DNA from: Bacteroidales bacterium
Lineage (GTDB): Bacteria > Bacteroidota > Bacteroidia > Bacteroidales > WCHB1-69
Direction of reading: 5' to 3'
DNA: 18,293 nt
Assembly: GCA_016285615.1 (NCBI GenBank)
Contig: JAEERB010000040.1
Span: 1 to 18,293, forward strand
Shown: piece by piece, positions 5,286-11,935 of the stretch
Numbering within the stretch: position 1 is the stretch's first letter
Layout: each line of letters begins with the position of its first letter
Translations under genes and position numbers: made by a program
The notes under the pieces: generated by a model
The model's input: only the letters and a program-made list of their open reading frames with translations
What the model was told of the DNA's origin: nothing
Database searches by the model: none

Positions 5286-7001
5286 TCAACTTACTCCATA
5301 TAGGTTTTTCCAGTAGGGCGAATCTATCGGGCGCACAAGGTATTCTTCCTTATGTAATCCTACAGGACGATTATGTTCGAGATTGCGGTTCAGCACGTCA
5401 GCGATATTGACTATGGCGCTGTGTACCTCTTTGTCGAACACCATAAGCTTGTATGACATGGTCAGCAGCAGCACGTTGGCTTCGGTTTTTGACTGTAGGT
5501 GGCGCGCTATGTTCTGTGGGTTGAGTTTGGGCTGCACCTTGTGGGCATCTACTGTCAACCCCACGTTCTGCAACGTGCCTTGCATATCATCGAAGAGTTT
5601 CTTCACTGTTTCACGATCTGGAGCTATGCCACCCTCGAAATCAAAACGTTCTTCGCCAGTCTCCCCGCCGAACTCGAAGTGCAGGTGGGTCTTGTTCTTG
5701 ACGGTTTGTTCGCCGGCAATGACAATAATCCAATCGTCTTTACTGCGTCCTTCTAAGACATGATCGGCAAAACTCAGAAAGATTGCATTTCCTTTACTTT
5801 CGTCATCTATGGTGTAGAAGTTGCACCTTTTCTCGCGGTCGGAATGCTGGCGTGAGAATATCTCGTTAGCCACATAGTTGAATCCGCCCAGCTGGGCGAT
5901 ATGCCAGTCGAAGTAACTAAGCCCGTTGTCTCCCACACCCAGCGGGTTTACGATGGTGACACTGGAGCCACGTTCCAGATGGCATCCATACTCTTCGTTC
6001 ACGCAGAACTGGTTCACAACCATCATGTCGGTCTTTGGCCCTTCGTTTACAGCTGCCGCCAAGTTCTTGACACGCAGATTGTTTGAGGCTGCCACCGATT
6101 TGATTATCTCTTCTTCGGTTATGCTGAGATTAAGCGTCAAGTCGCCAAAGCTGATATTCTTTGCGGGCCAGAACATGTTTTCTCTCCGCGTGCTTTTAAC
6201 CAGCATCATCTCGTTTATGGCGGCAGCGTTGTCTTTCAGCTCTTGCTTTTTCTGTTCTTCTTCCATCACGTCGGTAAATCCAGAACCTATCAGACCTGCA
6301 GGCACGGCGAAGATGGCGATGCCGAGGATACCAACCAGGCAGGCGATGATTTGGCCAGTGAGGGTCACGGGTGGCATGTCGGCAAATCCACCAGGGTCGC
6401 CTATATACTGTGCAAACGCCCATACCACCGAAGTCCAGCCGTTGTCATAGACTTCTGGTTGGGCCTGATGCTCCACGAAGAAGAGTATGAACGAGAGGAT
6501 AAGCGTCACGATGGCCAGAAACTGAAGCGACACCAGCAGTTCGCGACTTTTGCTGCTTATCGCCTTGCTAAGGATGCGAAATGCCTTCACATAGCGGAAC
6601 ACGCGCATCAGTCGGGCGACTCGTAGCACCTTGAGCACAGCGTAGGGGATGGGCAGCAGGAAGGCGATGTAGAAGGTGTAGGTTGAAAGGATGTCGATCA
6701 ACCCGTAGAACGAAAAGCAGTAGAGCACCCTGCCCCAGAACCCTTTGTATTTCGGGTCAATCATGTCGGCGCACCAGATGCGTAGCGACACCTCTATAGT
6801 GAAGAATATGGTGGTGAAGAGGTCCACCGCATTCAGCCATGTGCTGTACCGTTCAGCTATGGAGTCAAAAGTTGAGAGGAAAACCTCTATGGTGCTGACA
6901 ATTATAAGGCCAATGATGACCCAGTCGGCGGCGTTCTGCCATTGTTTTGTGCGCAGGTTGTCGTCGAATACACGAGCCAACCCTTGCTTGAACTTGTTCA
7001 T
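5286..7001 (-). CDS. Voltage-gated-type ion transporter with unusual pore and large cytosolic domain
   Basis: Residues 25-240 have the six-helix layout of PF00520: S1 (about 25-45), S2 (58-77), S3 (90-115), an S4 voltage sensor with repeated arginines (VLRVARLMRVFRYVKAFR, about 125-142), S5 (155-178), a pore loop and S6 (215-240). The pore reads AQYIGDPGGFADMPPVT in place of the potassium signature TVGYGD, so ion selectivity is uncertain. About 330 residues follow after a charged linker (MEEEQKKQELKDN), far more than in small bacterial channels. This part, with EYGCHLERGSSVTIVNPLG and FEFGGETGEERFDFEG, is a soluble domain I do not recognise. The gene lies 82 nt downstream of the small-protein cluster and 15 nt before pcp. 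Confidence 0.85.
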   Translation of the reverse strand: MNKFKQGLARVFDDNLRTKQWQNAADWVIIGLIIVSTIEVFLSTFDSIAERYSTWLNAVDLFTTIFFTIEVSLRIWCADMIDPKYKGFWGRVLYCFSFYGLIDILSTYTFYIAFLLPIPYAVLKVLRVARLMRVFRYVKAFRILSKAISSKSRELLVSLQFLAIVTLILSFILFFVEHQAQPEVYDNGWTSVVWAFAQYIGDPGGFADMPPVTLTGQIIACLVGILGIAIFAVPAGLIGSGFTDVMEEEQKKQELKDNAAAINEMMLVKSTRRENMFWPAKNISFGDLTLNLSITEEEIIKSVAASNNLRVKNLAAAVNEGPKTDMMVVNQFCVNEEYGCHLERGSSVTIVNPLGVGDNGLSYFDWHIAQLGGFNYVANEIFSRQHSDREKRCNFYTIDDESKGNAIFLSFADHVLEGRSKDDWIIVIAGEQTVKNKTHLHFEFGGETGEERFDFEGGIAPDRETVKKLFDDMQGTLQNVGLTVDAHKVQPKLNPQNIARHLQSKTEANVLLLTMSYKLMVFDKEVHSAIVNIADVLNRNLEHNRPVGLHKEEYLVRPIDSPYWKNLYGVS

Positions 7002-7019
7002 AATTCAAACAATTACAAA

Positions 7020-7080
7020 TTAATGCATTAACAAGCTAAAGCATTAACACATTAACGTATTAATAAATTCACACGTTAAT
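7020..7080. repeat. CATTAAC-like degenerate repeats
   Basis: An AT-rich gap between the 86-aa gene and the ion channel contains CATTAAC at 7026 (with its A-C continuing), 7042 and 7050, plus related TATTAAT and GTTAATA copies. Most lie 7-9 nt apart. No TAnnTTTG box was found here. Confidence 0.5.
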
Positions 7081-7083
7081 AAA

Positions 7084-7344
7084 TCATTTTCTCTTAGCGG
7101 CTGCACGCTCGCGGGCGAGGCTTTCTTTTGCGCGTTCAATGTCGCGTTTCAGGCTCTCGATACGGCGGTCGTGGCTGGCTGCGTGGTCGATCTTCTGTTT
7201 GCGGTAGCTGGCTTTGCTGCTTGGAGATGTGGCGCGCTTCACAAGGTCTGCATAGTGTGCGTTGTCTCTTTTCTTTGCCTCGCGCTCCTTGGCGACATCG
7301 GCCCTGAGGTCGATAAGGCGTTTGCGATAGTATTCAACACTCAT
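7084..7344 (-). CDS. 86-aa basic coiled-coil protein
   Basis: MSVEYYRKRLIDLRADVAKE begins an almost entirely helical, highly charged protein with heptad-like spacing (LRADVAKEREAKKRDN; RRIESLKRDIERAKESLARE) broken by a Ser/Pro hinge (ATSPSSKASYRKQKID). It ends in RAAAKRK. No signal or membrane segment is seen. It is last in the small-protein cluster, 82 nt before the ion channel gene. The likely role is structural or as an adaptor through coiled-coil pairing; no enzymatic motif is present. Confidence 0.75.
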   Translation of the reverse strand: MSVEYYRKRLIDLRADVAKEREAKKRDNAHYADLVKRATSPSSKASYRKQKIDHAASHDRRIESLKRDIERAKESLARERAAAKRK

Positions 7345-7356
7345 TGTATTAAGTTT

Positions 7357-7413
7357 TTAGTTTTTTTTGAACCCAGCAAGAGGTCTCCCGCCTGCCGGAT
7401 TGATTGTCGCCAT
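7357..7413 (-). CDS. Possible 18-aa microprotein
   Basis: Starting 4 nt after the stop of the 104-aa gene, ATG GCG ACA... reads MATINPAGGRPLAGFKKN and ends TAA. It fills an otherwise empty 73-nt gap inside a tightly packed operon, and its composition is protein-like. Such a short frame can arise by chance, so conservation of the frame in relatives would decide. Confidence 0.35.
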   Translation of the reverse strand: MATINPAGGRPLAGFKKN

Positions 7414-7417
7414 AGGC

Positions 7418-7732
7418 TTATTTGCCAGCGGCGGCGATGGTGATGCTGTTGTCGGCGAGGGCCGTGTCGGCGGCGTTGGCAACCTGGACACCGATGCCGT
7501 ACATCTCGACGATCTTCTTCTCGAAGTTGCCAACCTGCATGTTGCCGACCACTTTCAGTTCGCCACCTTTGGCGCCTTCGGCACGGATGGAAGCGAGGGT
7601 AGCCTCGTCGTCAGCCATGCGGCCTTTGCAGGTGGGGCTCATATAGACGCGCAGCGTCGAACCAAAAGCCTTTTTGAAATCAGCCTTGAGGGTTTTCACC
7701 TTCATGTTTCCTTTTAATGCAATTTCTGCCAT
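7418..7732 (-). CDS. 104-aa conserved-looking hypothetical protein
   Basis: MAEIALKGNMKVKTLKADFKK opens a small globular alpha/beta protein (KTLKADFKKAFGSTLRVYM; FEKKIVEMYGIGVQVANAAD; SITIAAAGK). No signal peptide or membrane helix is visible. The pattern MAEI-L-G-MKVKTL...F-LRVY resembles small proteins I associate with TerB-like gene neighbourhoods in other bacteria, but that is memory and not a search result. Here a TerB-like gene is three genes upstream, which fits. It lies 36 nt after the 48-aa basic gene. Biochemical role unknown. Confidence 0.75.
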   Translation of the reverse strand: MAEIALKGNMKVKTLKADFKKAFGSTLRVYMSPTCKGRMADDEATLASIRAEGAKGGELKVVGNMQVGNFEKKIVEMYGIGVQVANAADTALADNSITIAAAGK

Positions 7733-7768
7733 AGTTGAAAGATTTTTAGGGTTAATAAAAATGTTTAT

Positions 7769-7915
7769 TTATTTCTTTTTTGTTTTGTTTTTGTTTTTTC
7801 CTGTGGTGTCGACAATACCAAGAGTGGCAATCTTTACGATCTTCTTTACTTTTTTTACATCTTTGCGGCGGTCGTCCAACAGACCGGCTCCTTTTGATTT
7901 TGCAAAAAATCCCAT
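7769..7915 (-). CDS. 48-aa lysine-rich small protein
   Basis: ATG at 7915 opens 48 codons ending TAA: MGFFAKSKGAGLLDDRRKD, then VKKVKKIVKIATLGIVDTTG and a KNKNKTKKK tail. About 17 of 48 residues are Lys or Arg. It starts 8 nt after the stop of the Lys-rich 89-aa gene, and the frame is bounded by genes on both sides, which supports it being real. The hydrophobic face with a polybasic tail suggests nucleic-acid or membrane-surface binding (inference). Confidence 0.65.
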   Translation of the reverse strand: MGFFAKSKGAGLLDDRRKDVKKVKKIVKIATLGIVDTTGKNKNKTKKK

Positions 7916-7923
7916 AATTTTAT

Positions 7924-8193
7924 TTATTTGAAAAGTCTTTTGATTCTGTTCTTCAAGCTGCCTTTGGCTTTGCGTGCTTTAGCCATGCGTGCTGCTGCCT
8001 CTTTGCCGGCCTTGGTGCGCTGGTCGAGTTTGCCGTCCGAACGGCGTTTTGCTGCCGAGGTGCTCTTTTTGATGGTGGGTTTGCTTTTGGCTTTTTTCTG
8101 TGCTGCACGGGCTTTCTTGGCACGTTCTACCATCTCTTTGTATTCTTTGGTCCTTTTATCGACCTTGCCTGATGCTGTTTTCTGTAATGCCAT
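7924..8193 (-). CDS. Lys/Ala-rich histone-H1-like basic protein with internal duplication
   Basis: The 89-residue protein has two copies of the same ~25-residue unit: GKVDKRTKEYKEMVERAKKA (about 9-28) and GKLDQRTKAGKEAAARMAKA (about 54-73). A Lys/Pro/Ser linker (KKAKSKPTIKKSTSAAKRR) separates them and the C-terminus is KNRIKRLFK. Very high Lys/Arg/Ala content resembles bacterial H1-like DNA-binding proteins in composition. The duplicated unit, with invariant DxRTK, is a recognisable module. It is cotranscribed with the acidic TerB-like gene 19 nt upstream. DNA, RNA or acidic-partner binding are all possible. Confidence 0.75.
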   Translation of the reverse strand: MALQKTASGKVDKRTKEYKEMVERAKKARAAQKKAKSKPTIKKSTSAAKRRSDGKLDQRTKAGKEAAARMAKARKAKGSLKNRIKRLFK

Positions 8194-8212
8194 GACTACT
8201 TGTTTTTAAGGG

Positions 8213-8617
8213 TTAGTCTTCAATGATTAAATCTTCCTCTTCATCGACATATTCGTCGAGGATGGTGCTGGCTTCCTCTTCGTCGATGCCGAGAATCTCG
8301 GCGAAGGCGAAGAAGTTCTCCACCTCGTCGGTGGCCAGAAATGCGTCGGCACACATCAGTTGCAGGCAGAGCGTGAGGATGCCCTCGCCCTCACCGCTGG
8401 CGACCTTCTTGGCTGCTGACTCAAGGTAGTCGGCAATTGCGTCTTCGTCCATCTTTTCGGTGGCGGCGATTTCCTTGTTAATTACATCGTCGAGGTCCTT
8501 GATCTCCAGCTCGCCAGCGAGGTCGGTGACGAACTCTTTCTCAAACTCATCATATTCTCCGTCGGCCCATACTGCCGCTGCAAGAAACGATGCGAGTACT
8601 TTTTTGTCTGTTTTCAT
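8213..8617 (-). CDS. TerB-like acidic protein
   Basis: This 134-residue, very acidic helical protein opens MKTDKKVLASFLAAAVWADGE. VWADGEYDEFEKEFV (about 17-31) and MCADAFLATDEVENFFAFAEILGI (about 88-111) are two matching helix-Asp-rich-loop-helix units, the pseudo-symmetric pattern of TerB/TerB-like folds. There the acidic loops bind divalent metal. The C-terminus is Asp/Glu-rich (LDEYVDEEEDLIIED). TerB-like proteins occur in tellurium-resistance-type stress operons and in phage-defence neighbourhoods; no terC, terD or terZ gene is in this window. It lies between the repeat-domain protein and the histone-like basic protein, so an acidic/basic pairing is plausible. Confidence 0.7.
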   Translation of the reverse strand: MKTDKKVLASFLAAAVWADGEYDEFEKEFVTDLAGELEIKDLDDVINKEIAATEKMDEDAIADYLESAAKKVASGEGEGILTLCLQLMCADAFLATDEVENFFAFAEILGIDEEEASTILDEYVDEEEDLIIED

Positions 8618-8629
8618 TTCTTTGTGATT

Positions 8630-8676
8630 GTTTTAAATGATTATTTATTGTTGATAAAGTCCACAAGTTTGCTGCC
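8630..8676. repeat. 47-bp direct repeat, copy 1
   Basis: Identical over 47 nt to 9036-9082. It spans the intergenic end and the last codons (…KLVDFINNK, stop, gap) of the 128-aa gene, showing recent duplication or gene conversion with the LRR gene's 3' end. Confidence 0.85.
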
Positions 8677-9027
8677 CAGCTGCTGTGTTGTCCAGTTGGG
8701 GTCGTATTCGAATCCAATCTTCTCGGCCACCTCGCGCAGAGCGCCTTTGGTGTTCTCGTAGGTGCGATAAACCTCGATGCTGCCACTGTCTTGTACCTTG
8801 ATATTGTAGCATCCCACTGTGGCCTGCTTGCCGTCGCCAAATTCTTTGCATATTTTGGATCCGAACTGTCGGGTATTCCATTTGGGGTCAACCTCAAAGT
8901 TCTTTTCTTCAGCTACTTCGCGCAATGCGCCTTTAGTGTTTTCATAAACACGGAAAACAATAACGCTGTTGTTTTCGTAAACTCCAATCAGATATTCACC
9001 ACTGATTGCTCCTTTTTTCAATTCCAT
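8641..9027 (-). CDS. Two-repeat protein of the NTKGALREVAE domain
   Basis: I chose ATG at 9027 (MELKKGAISGEYLIGVYEN); upstream codons in the same frame merely cover the end of the previous gene. The 128 residues are two copies of a ~62-residue domain: short beta strands (YLIGVYENNSVIVFRVY; YNIKVQDSGSIEVYRTY), the invariant YENTKGALREVAE helix, then FEVDPKWNTRQFGSK or FEYDPNWTTQQLGSK. A third copy forms the C-terminus of the LRR protein upstream. It is likely cytoplasmic. The domain's function is unknown to me; the constant Lys/Arg/Trp positions suggest a binding surface. It starts 19 nt after the LRR gene stops. Confidence 0.75.
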   Translation of the reverse strand: MELKKGAISGEYLIGVYENNSVIVFRVYENTKGALREVAEEKNFEVDPKWNTRQFGSKICKEFGDGKQATVGCYNIKVQDSGSIEVYRTYENTKGALREVAEKIGFEYDPNWTTQQLGSKLVDFINNK

Positions 9028-9035
9028 AGTTTTGT

Positions 9036-9082
9036 GTTTTAAATGATTATTTATTGTTGATAAAGTCCACAAGTTTGCTGCC
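9036..9082. repeat. 47-bp direct repeat, copy 2
   Basis: Identical to 8630-8676. It covers the last 12 codons and stop of the LRR gene plus the following 11 nt. Divergence resumes sharply on both sides, as expected of a recent tandem duplication boundary or a conversion tract. Confidence 0.85.
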
Positions 9083-10168
9083 GAACTGCTGCGTTGTCCA
9101 GCTGGTTTCGAACTTGAAGCCAACCTTTTCGGATATCTCGCGCAGTGCGCCTTTGGCGTTGTCGCATACCGCGCCGCCCTTGCTCACGACCACCTTGTTT
9201 TCCGCCGTGATGCCGATGGTGTAGCCGCCTGAAACGGCTGATTTCTTGTAGTCACCAGTGGGTTGGGCGGTTGGTTTAGTCTCTGTTTTTGTTTTTTGGG
9301 GCGATGTTATCTTTTCTACAGGCTCTTTCTTTTCTGTTTTTGATGTCGCCTTCTCTGTCTTTGGCGTTGCCGCTTTGGCAGCCTTCTTCTTACCAAGATA
9401 GTTTATCTTTACTCGGTCGGTGAAGGCTTTGGGATGTATGATTACCGCGCCCTCTTCATTGAGTATGTTCACAACCTCAAGACCGCACTTGGGCGGCACA
9501 ATATCTTTCCATTGGCAATCGCCAAAAGCACCTTCATCGATGGTTTTCACCGATGATGGTATTGTTATCTCTGTCAGGGCACTGCATCCTTGAAATGCGA
9601 AACGTCCTATAGTTTCTACTGTGGAGGGTATCTTTATTTCGGTCAGTTTGCAAATACAAAATGCAAAGTCTTCTATTGCGGTAATTCCCTCATGCAGCTC
9701 GATGTGTTTTAAACTCGAGCACCAACAAAAACAATATCTAGGTATTTTTGTTATATATTTTGGTAGATGAATTTCCTCCATTTTCGTACAATCGTCGAAT
9801 GCCTTCTCGCATAGATTCTTTACTGAGTCTGGGATGATTACTGACGTAACTTTACCCATCGGATTCCATCCGCCAGTACAATAACCATGTCCCCTACAAT
9901 CCCTACTAGGTATTTGAAAAGGTCCACTCGTTTGTTTTCTTTCAGTTTTTTTATAGAACCCTCCTTCTTTTCTTCGCCTGTCTTCTATCCATTCGTAAAT
10001 ATCATCTACACGTTCTTGTAAACCAGTAACTAAATAGGATTTACCGTTATATTCCACCTGCGAAGGGATATGGAACTTGCCTTTTACTTGTGTCGCATCT
10101 ATAAGGCTGACGGTTTCCTTGTCATCATTGATGCTATAGGTGCATCCAAAATATTCAAATGTTTCCAT
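9047..10168 (-). CDS. BspA-type leucine-rich-repeat protein with C-terminal NTKGALREVAE-type domain
   Basis: After METFEYFGCTYSINDDKETV, residues about 105-225 hold BspA/TpLRR-type repeats (LRR_5, PF13306): SVIIPDSVKNLCEKAFDDCT, then IHLPKYITKIPRYCFCWCSS, IELHEGITAIEDFAF, IKIPSTVETIGRFAFQGCS, ITIPSSVKTIDEGAFGDC. A Lys/Thr/Pro-rich linker (about 258-305) follows. The last ~62 residues (SAVSGGYTIGITAENKVVVS…NAKGALREISE…TTQQFGSKLVDFINNK) are a third copy of the domain duplicated in the next gene. There is no signal peptide, so unlike classic BspA surface proteins it is probably cytoplasmic. LRRs suggest protein-protein recognition. It lies 19 nt from both neighbours. Confidence 0.8.
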   Translation of the reverse strand: METFEYFGCTYSINDDKETVSLIDATQVKGKFHIPSQVEYNGKSYLVTGLQERVDDIYEWIEDRRRKEGGFYKKTERKQTSGPFQIPSRDCRGHGYCTGGWNPMGKVTSVIIPDSVKNLCEKAFDDCTKMEEIHLPKYITKIPRYCFCWCSSLKHIELHEGITAIEDFAFCICKLTEIKIPSTVETIGRFAFQGCSALTEITIPSSVKTIDEGAFGDCQWKDIVPPKCGLEVVNILNEEGAVIIHPKAFTDRVKINYLGKKKAAKAATPKTEKATSKTEKKEPVEKITSPQKTKTETKPTAQPTGDYKKSAVSGGYTIGITAENKVVVSKGGAVCDNAKGALREISEKVGFKFETSWTTQQFGSKLVDFINNK

Positions 10169-10187
10169 ATTGTCTTTTTTACGTTTG

Positions 10188-11066
10188 CTATTTTAGTTTT
10201 TTTGCTAATTCAAACATTGCTCGCAGACGCGTGTTGTTTTTACAGAAATACGCCTCGTCAATATCGACTTTGGAGATGTCGAACACTACCTTGTTGCCTT
10301 TGTCGTCCTCTTCGAACCAATGGTCCACGCTCCACTCGTAGCCTTCACGGTCGAGCACCAGCGAAAGGTTTCCTCGGATTATCTTGCCCACGAACCATAG
10401 GAGTCGATCCAAATGGTCGTAGGAGATGTTGCCTCCAAGTCGTTTAATCATTTCGTCGATGGCTTTTGTGTAGGCCACGATGGTTTTGTCTCCCACCATG
10501 CGTTGTTTGTCGCCCTTTATGGTGAGTTGGTAGTCTTTCTTGCCAAATCCGCAGTAGCTCCAGATGCGAGGATACATCTCGCAGGCGATGGAGTCGTAGA
10601 TGGGGAAACCATAGTGCGTCTCAAAATAGGCGTACTTGCTTATCAGCGACACGGCCACGCCCTTGTCTGAGCCGTCTTTGCTGATACCGTAGTTTTCGGC
10701 AAAGAGGTTGAACTTTTTCCCGCCAATCGTTCCGTCAAAAAGGCTGACGTCTCGGTTCCCTTCGATAAATTCTTTAAAAAGTTCGGGAAGGGGTTTCTTT
10801 TTGTTGAGGCAATGAAGTTTCTCCGCCAATTCCTGCAATGCATAGTAGCGACGGTTCATCTGGGTTGAGTACATGCTGTCGATAACCGTCAACCGGAGTA
10901 GTATCTCTCCGAGGCTCCTTCCGTTTGTTTTCTCAAAGATGTTCTCAATGGCTTTTTTGTCTGACGAGAATCCATCAACCTCGTTGCTGTAAACGTCTTG
11001 TTTTTTTAGCCCATCAAGAATATCCCGTATCTGTTTTACTTGTTCGGGATTAGTCGTTTCATTCAT
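10188..11066 (-). CDS. 292-aa hypothetical protein, first gene of the long minus-strand run
   Basis: MNETTNPEQVKQIRDILDGL starts a soluble, mainly helical protein without signal or membrane segments. The middle reads GVAVSLISKYAYFETHYGFPIYDSIA (about 138-163). A helical bundle followed by a 'FPIYDS' turn resembles the P-x-D turn after the helix-hairpin-helix in HhH-GPD-type DNA glycosylase-like folds, but no catalytic residue can be asserted. The C-terminal part has RLLWFVGKIIRGNLSLVLD and an acidic loop (EEDDKGN). It begins the leftward run and lies 19 nt upstream of the LRR gene. Function unknown; the DNA-binding idea is weak inference. Confidence 0.7.
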   Translation of the reverse strand: MNETTNPEQVKQIRDILDGLKKQDVYSNEVDGFSSDKKAIENIFEKTNGRSLGEILLRLTVIDSMYSTQMNRRYYALQELAEKLHCLNKKKPLPELFKEFIEGNRDVSLFDGTIGGKKFNLFAENYGISKDGSDKGVAVSLISKYAYFETHYGFPIYDSIACEMYPRIWSYCGFGKKDYQLTIKGDKQRMVGDKTIVAYTKAIDEMIKRLGGNISYDHLDRLLWFVGKIIRGNLSLVLDREGYEWSVDHWFEEDDKGNKVVFDISKVDIDEAYFCKNNTRLRAMFELAKKLK

Positions 11067-11246
11067 GTTGATGTTTTAGTGATAATGTTTTTGTTTGCGT
11101 TTTATTTCCTATGTAAATTTCAATATAAATAAGGTAAACTTCAAAACCAATTTGGTCCGTTTTGTTTTGGACAAGTTCCACCCTTGTCCACAATAGGTGG
11201 GGAAGAGAGATTTATTTGGTCTGATATACTCATGTTACTATTTTCA
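11067..11246 (-). promoter_or_regulatory. Putative promoter/operator region of the 11066-1547 gene run
   Basis: The gap holds a perfect inverted repeat TGGACAAG (11168-11175) / CTTGTCCA (11183-11190) with a 7-nt spacer. No T-tract follows on either strand, so it looks more like an operator than a terminator. Downstream on the minus strand only weak -7-like strings (TATTTATA, TATATTGA) are seen, and no clean TAnnTTTG box. Confidence 0.4.
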
Positions 11247-11558
11247 TTAAGGGTTAATGTGGTGCGTTTGCAACTGATCTAAAAAATGTTTACAGAAATC
11301 GTCGTATGATTGGAATCCCGCCGCTTTTGAAAAAATATCGAGGGTGGATAACTGGGGTTTGTTTGATGATCCGCCATACTGGAAGAAGTGTTTGATATCG
11401 GGAATATCAACAGTCTCTTGGGTTCGTTTCTTCACAAAAACTTTGATTTTTACATAATCATCATGCAAAGAACCTTTAACACCCGATGCTTCGCAAATCA
11501 GATGTCTTAATATGTGGATTTGTGGATTTGTCTTGTCCATGGATTTTATTGAGTTCAT
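11247..11558 (-). CDS. Small helix-rich protein of the RTxET…STLD…F domain type
   Basis: Starts are ATG 11558 (MNSIKSMDKTNPQIHILRHL, 103 aa) or ATG 11540 (MDKTNP, 97 aa). Sequence from about residue 41, KKRTQETVDIPDIKHFFQYGG…QLSTLDIFSKAAGFQSYDDF, matches position by position the N-terminal domain of the protein at 13775-14347 (RERTNETIGLNTLRRLWGYVEG…RESTLDVLSRFVGYPDWHTF). This domain recurs in Bacteroidota proteins and looks helix-turn-helix-like, so a regulatory or adaptor role is likely. The -7 box ends 7 nt before ATG 11558, so that start implies a nearly leaderless mRNA. It is isolated from the downstream operon by 180 nt. Confidence 0.65.
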   Translation of the reverse strand: MNSIKSMDKTNPQIHILRHLICEASGVKGSLHDDYVKIKVFVKKRTQETVDIPDIKHFFQYGGSSNKPQLSTLDIFSKAAGFQSYDDFCKHFLDQLQTHHINP

Positions 11559-11565
11559 TCGCTTG

Positions 11566-11625
11566 CAAAAATATACACAAAAAATCAGAAAAATTGGTCC
11601 TAATGTGGTCCTAATGCATTTGAGG
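11566..11625 (-). promoter_or_regulatory. Promoter with tandem ATTAGGACC operator (copy 1)
   Basis: On the minus strand: CCTCAA, then ATTAGGACC twice at an 11-bp period (operator 11596-11625), then 22 nt, then TATTTTTG (-7 box, 11566-11573) followed by GCAA. No TTG -33 element is present at the usual place; the second ATTAGGACC sits just upstream of that position. This is the layout of an activator-dependent promoter bound by a protein recognising direct repeats one helical turn apart, as PhoB/OmpR-type regulators do. Confidence 0.6.
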
Positions 11626-11663
11626 TGTAACCTTATGGGCGGGATAAAAGTATAAATGGGTAT

Positions 11664-11714
11664 AAAAAAAGGAAGCGTGGATAAACCTTTTGTCTGAAGC
11701 CCGGGTTTCCACGC
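11664..11714 (-). terminator. Strong rho-independent terminator
   Basis: On the minus strand GCGTGG-AAACC pairs with GGTTT-AT-CCACGC (11-bp stem with a 2-nt bulge, 16-nt loop), followed by TTCC and TTTTTTT (11664-11670). No protein-coding gene precedes it on this strand, so it should end the transcript described in the next entry. Confidence 0.75.
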
Positions 11715-11930
11715 CCACAATCTCTGACAGGTATCCACGCCGTTCGAAAACGGCGCCTCGTCTGTCTATCCTTGAGATTGTAAGCTGCATCCGAAAGGGA
11801 TGGGCTATAATGTGGAAAATTGGGCCTCAAAGAATAGCTACTTGCGCTATTGTATGTCTTTACGGCTCTACCGCCGCTCGGTGTGTTTTGTTGATTGCTT
11901 TACACTTTGGTTAATACTAGGTTAATTGAC
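11664..11930 (-). ncRNA. Candidate structured noncoding RNA (unidentified class)
   Basis: On the minus strand at least four hairpins precede the terminator: CGGC/GCCG (11863-11876), AATAGC/GCTATT (11833-11851), CATCC/GGATG (11788-11802), and a long interrupted helix 11717-11781. The long helix is made of ACAATCTC/GAGATTGT, GACAG/CTGTC and a 7-bp CGCCGTT/AACGGCG stem with a TTCG loop. Minus-strand -7 boxes at 11936-11943 (TATCTTTG) and 12116-12123 could start it; the terminator gives a T-rich end. No open frame of note is present. Signature strings of tmRNA, RNase P RNA, SRP RNA and common riboswitches were not seen; a 6S-like or other Bacteroidales-specific RNA is possible. Confidence 0.55.
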
Positions 11931-11935
11931 AAGTG

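Noticed and set aside
9028..9123. N-terminal extension of the two-repeat protein in the same frame
   Set aside because: The extension only covers the 3' end of the LRR gene in another frame; ATG 9027 gives a clean domain start.
11149..11160. GGACC half-site upstream of the 11066 gene at 22 nt from TATTTATA
   Set aside because: Only one half-site, lacking ATTA and the second repeat, and no proper TAnnTTTG box follows.
11633..11830. Open frames over the structured RNA region
   Set aside because: They follow hairpin arms, lack protein-like composition, and the terminator and stems explain the sequence better.
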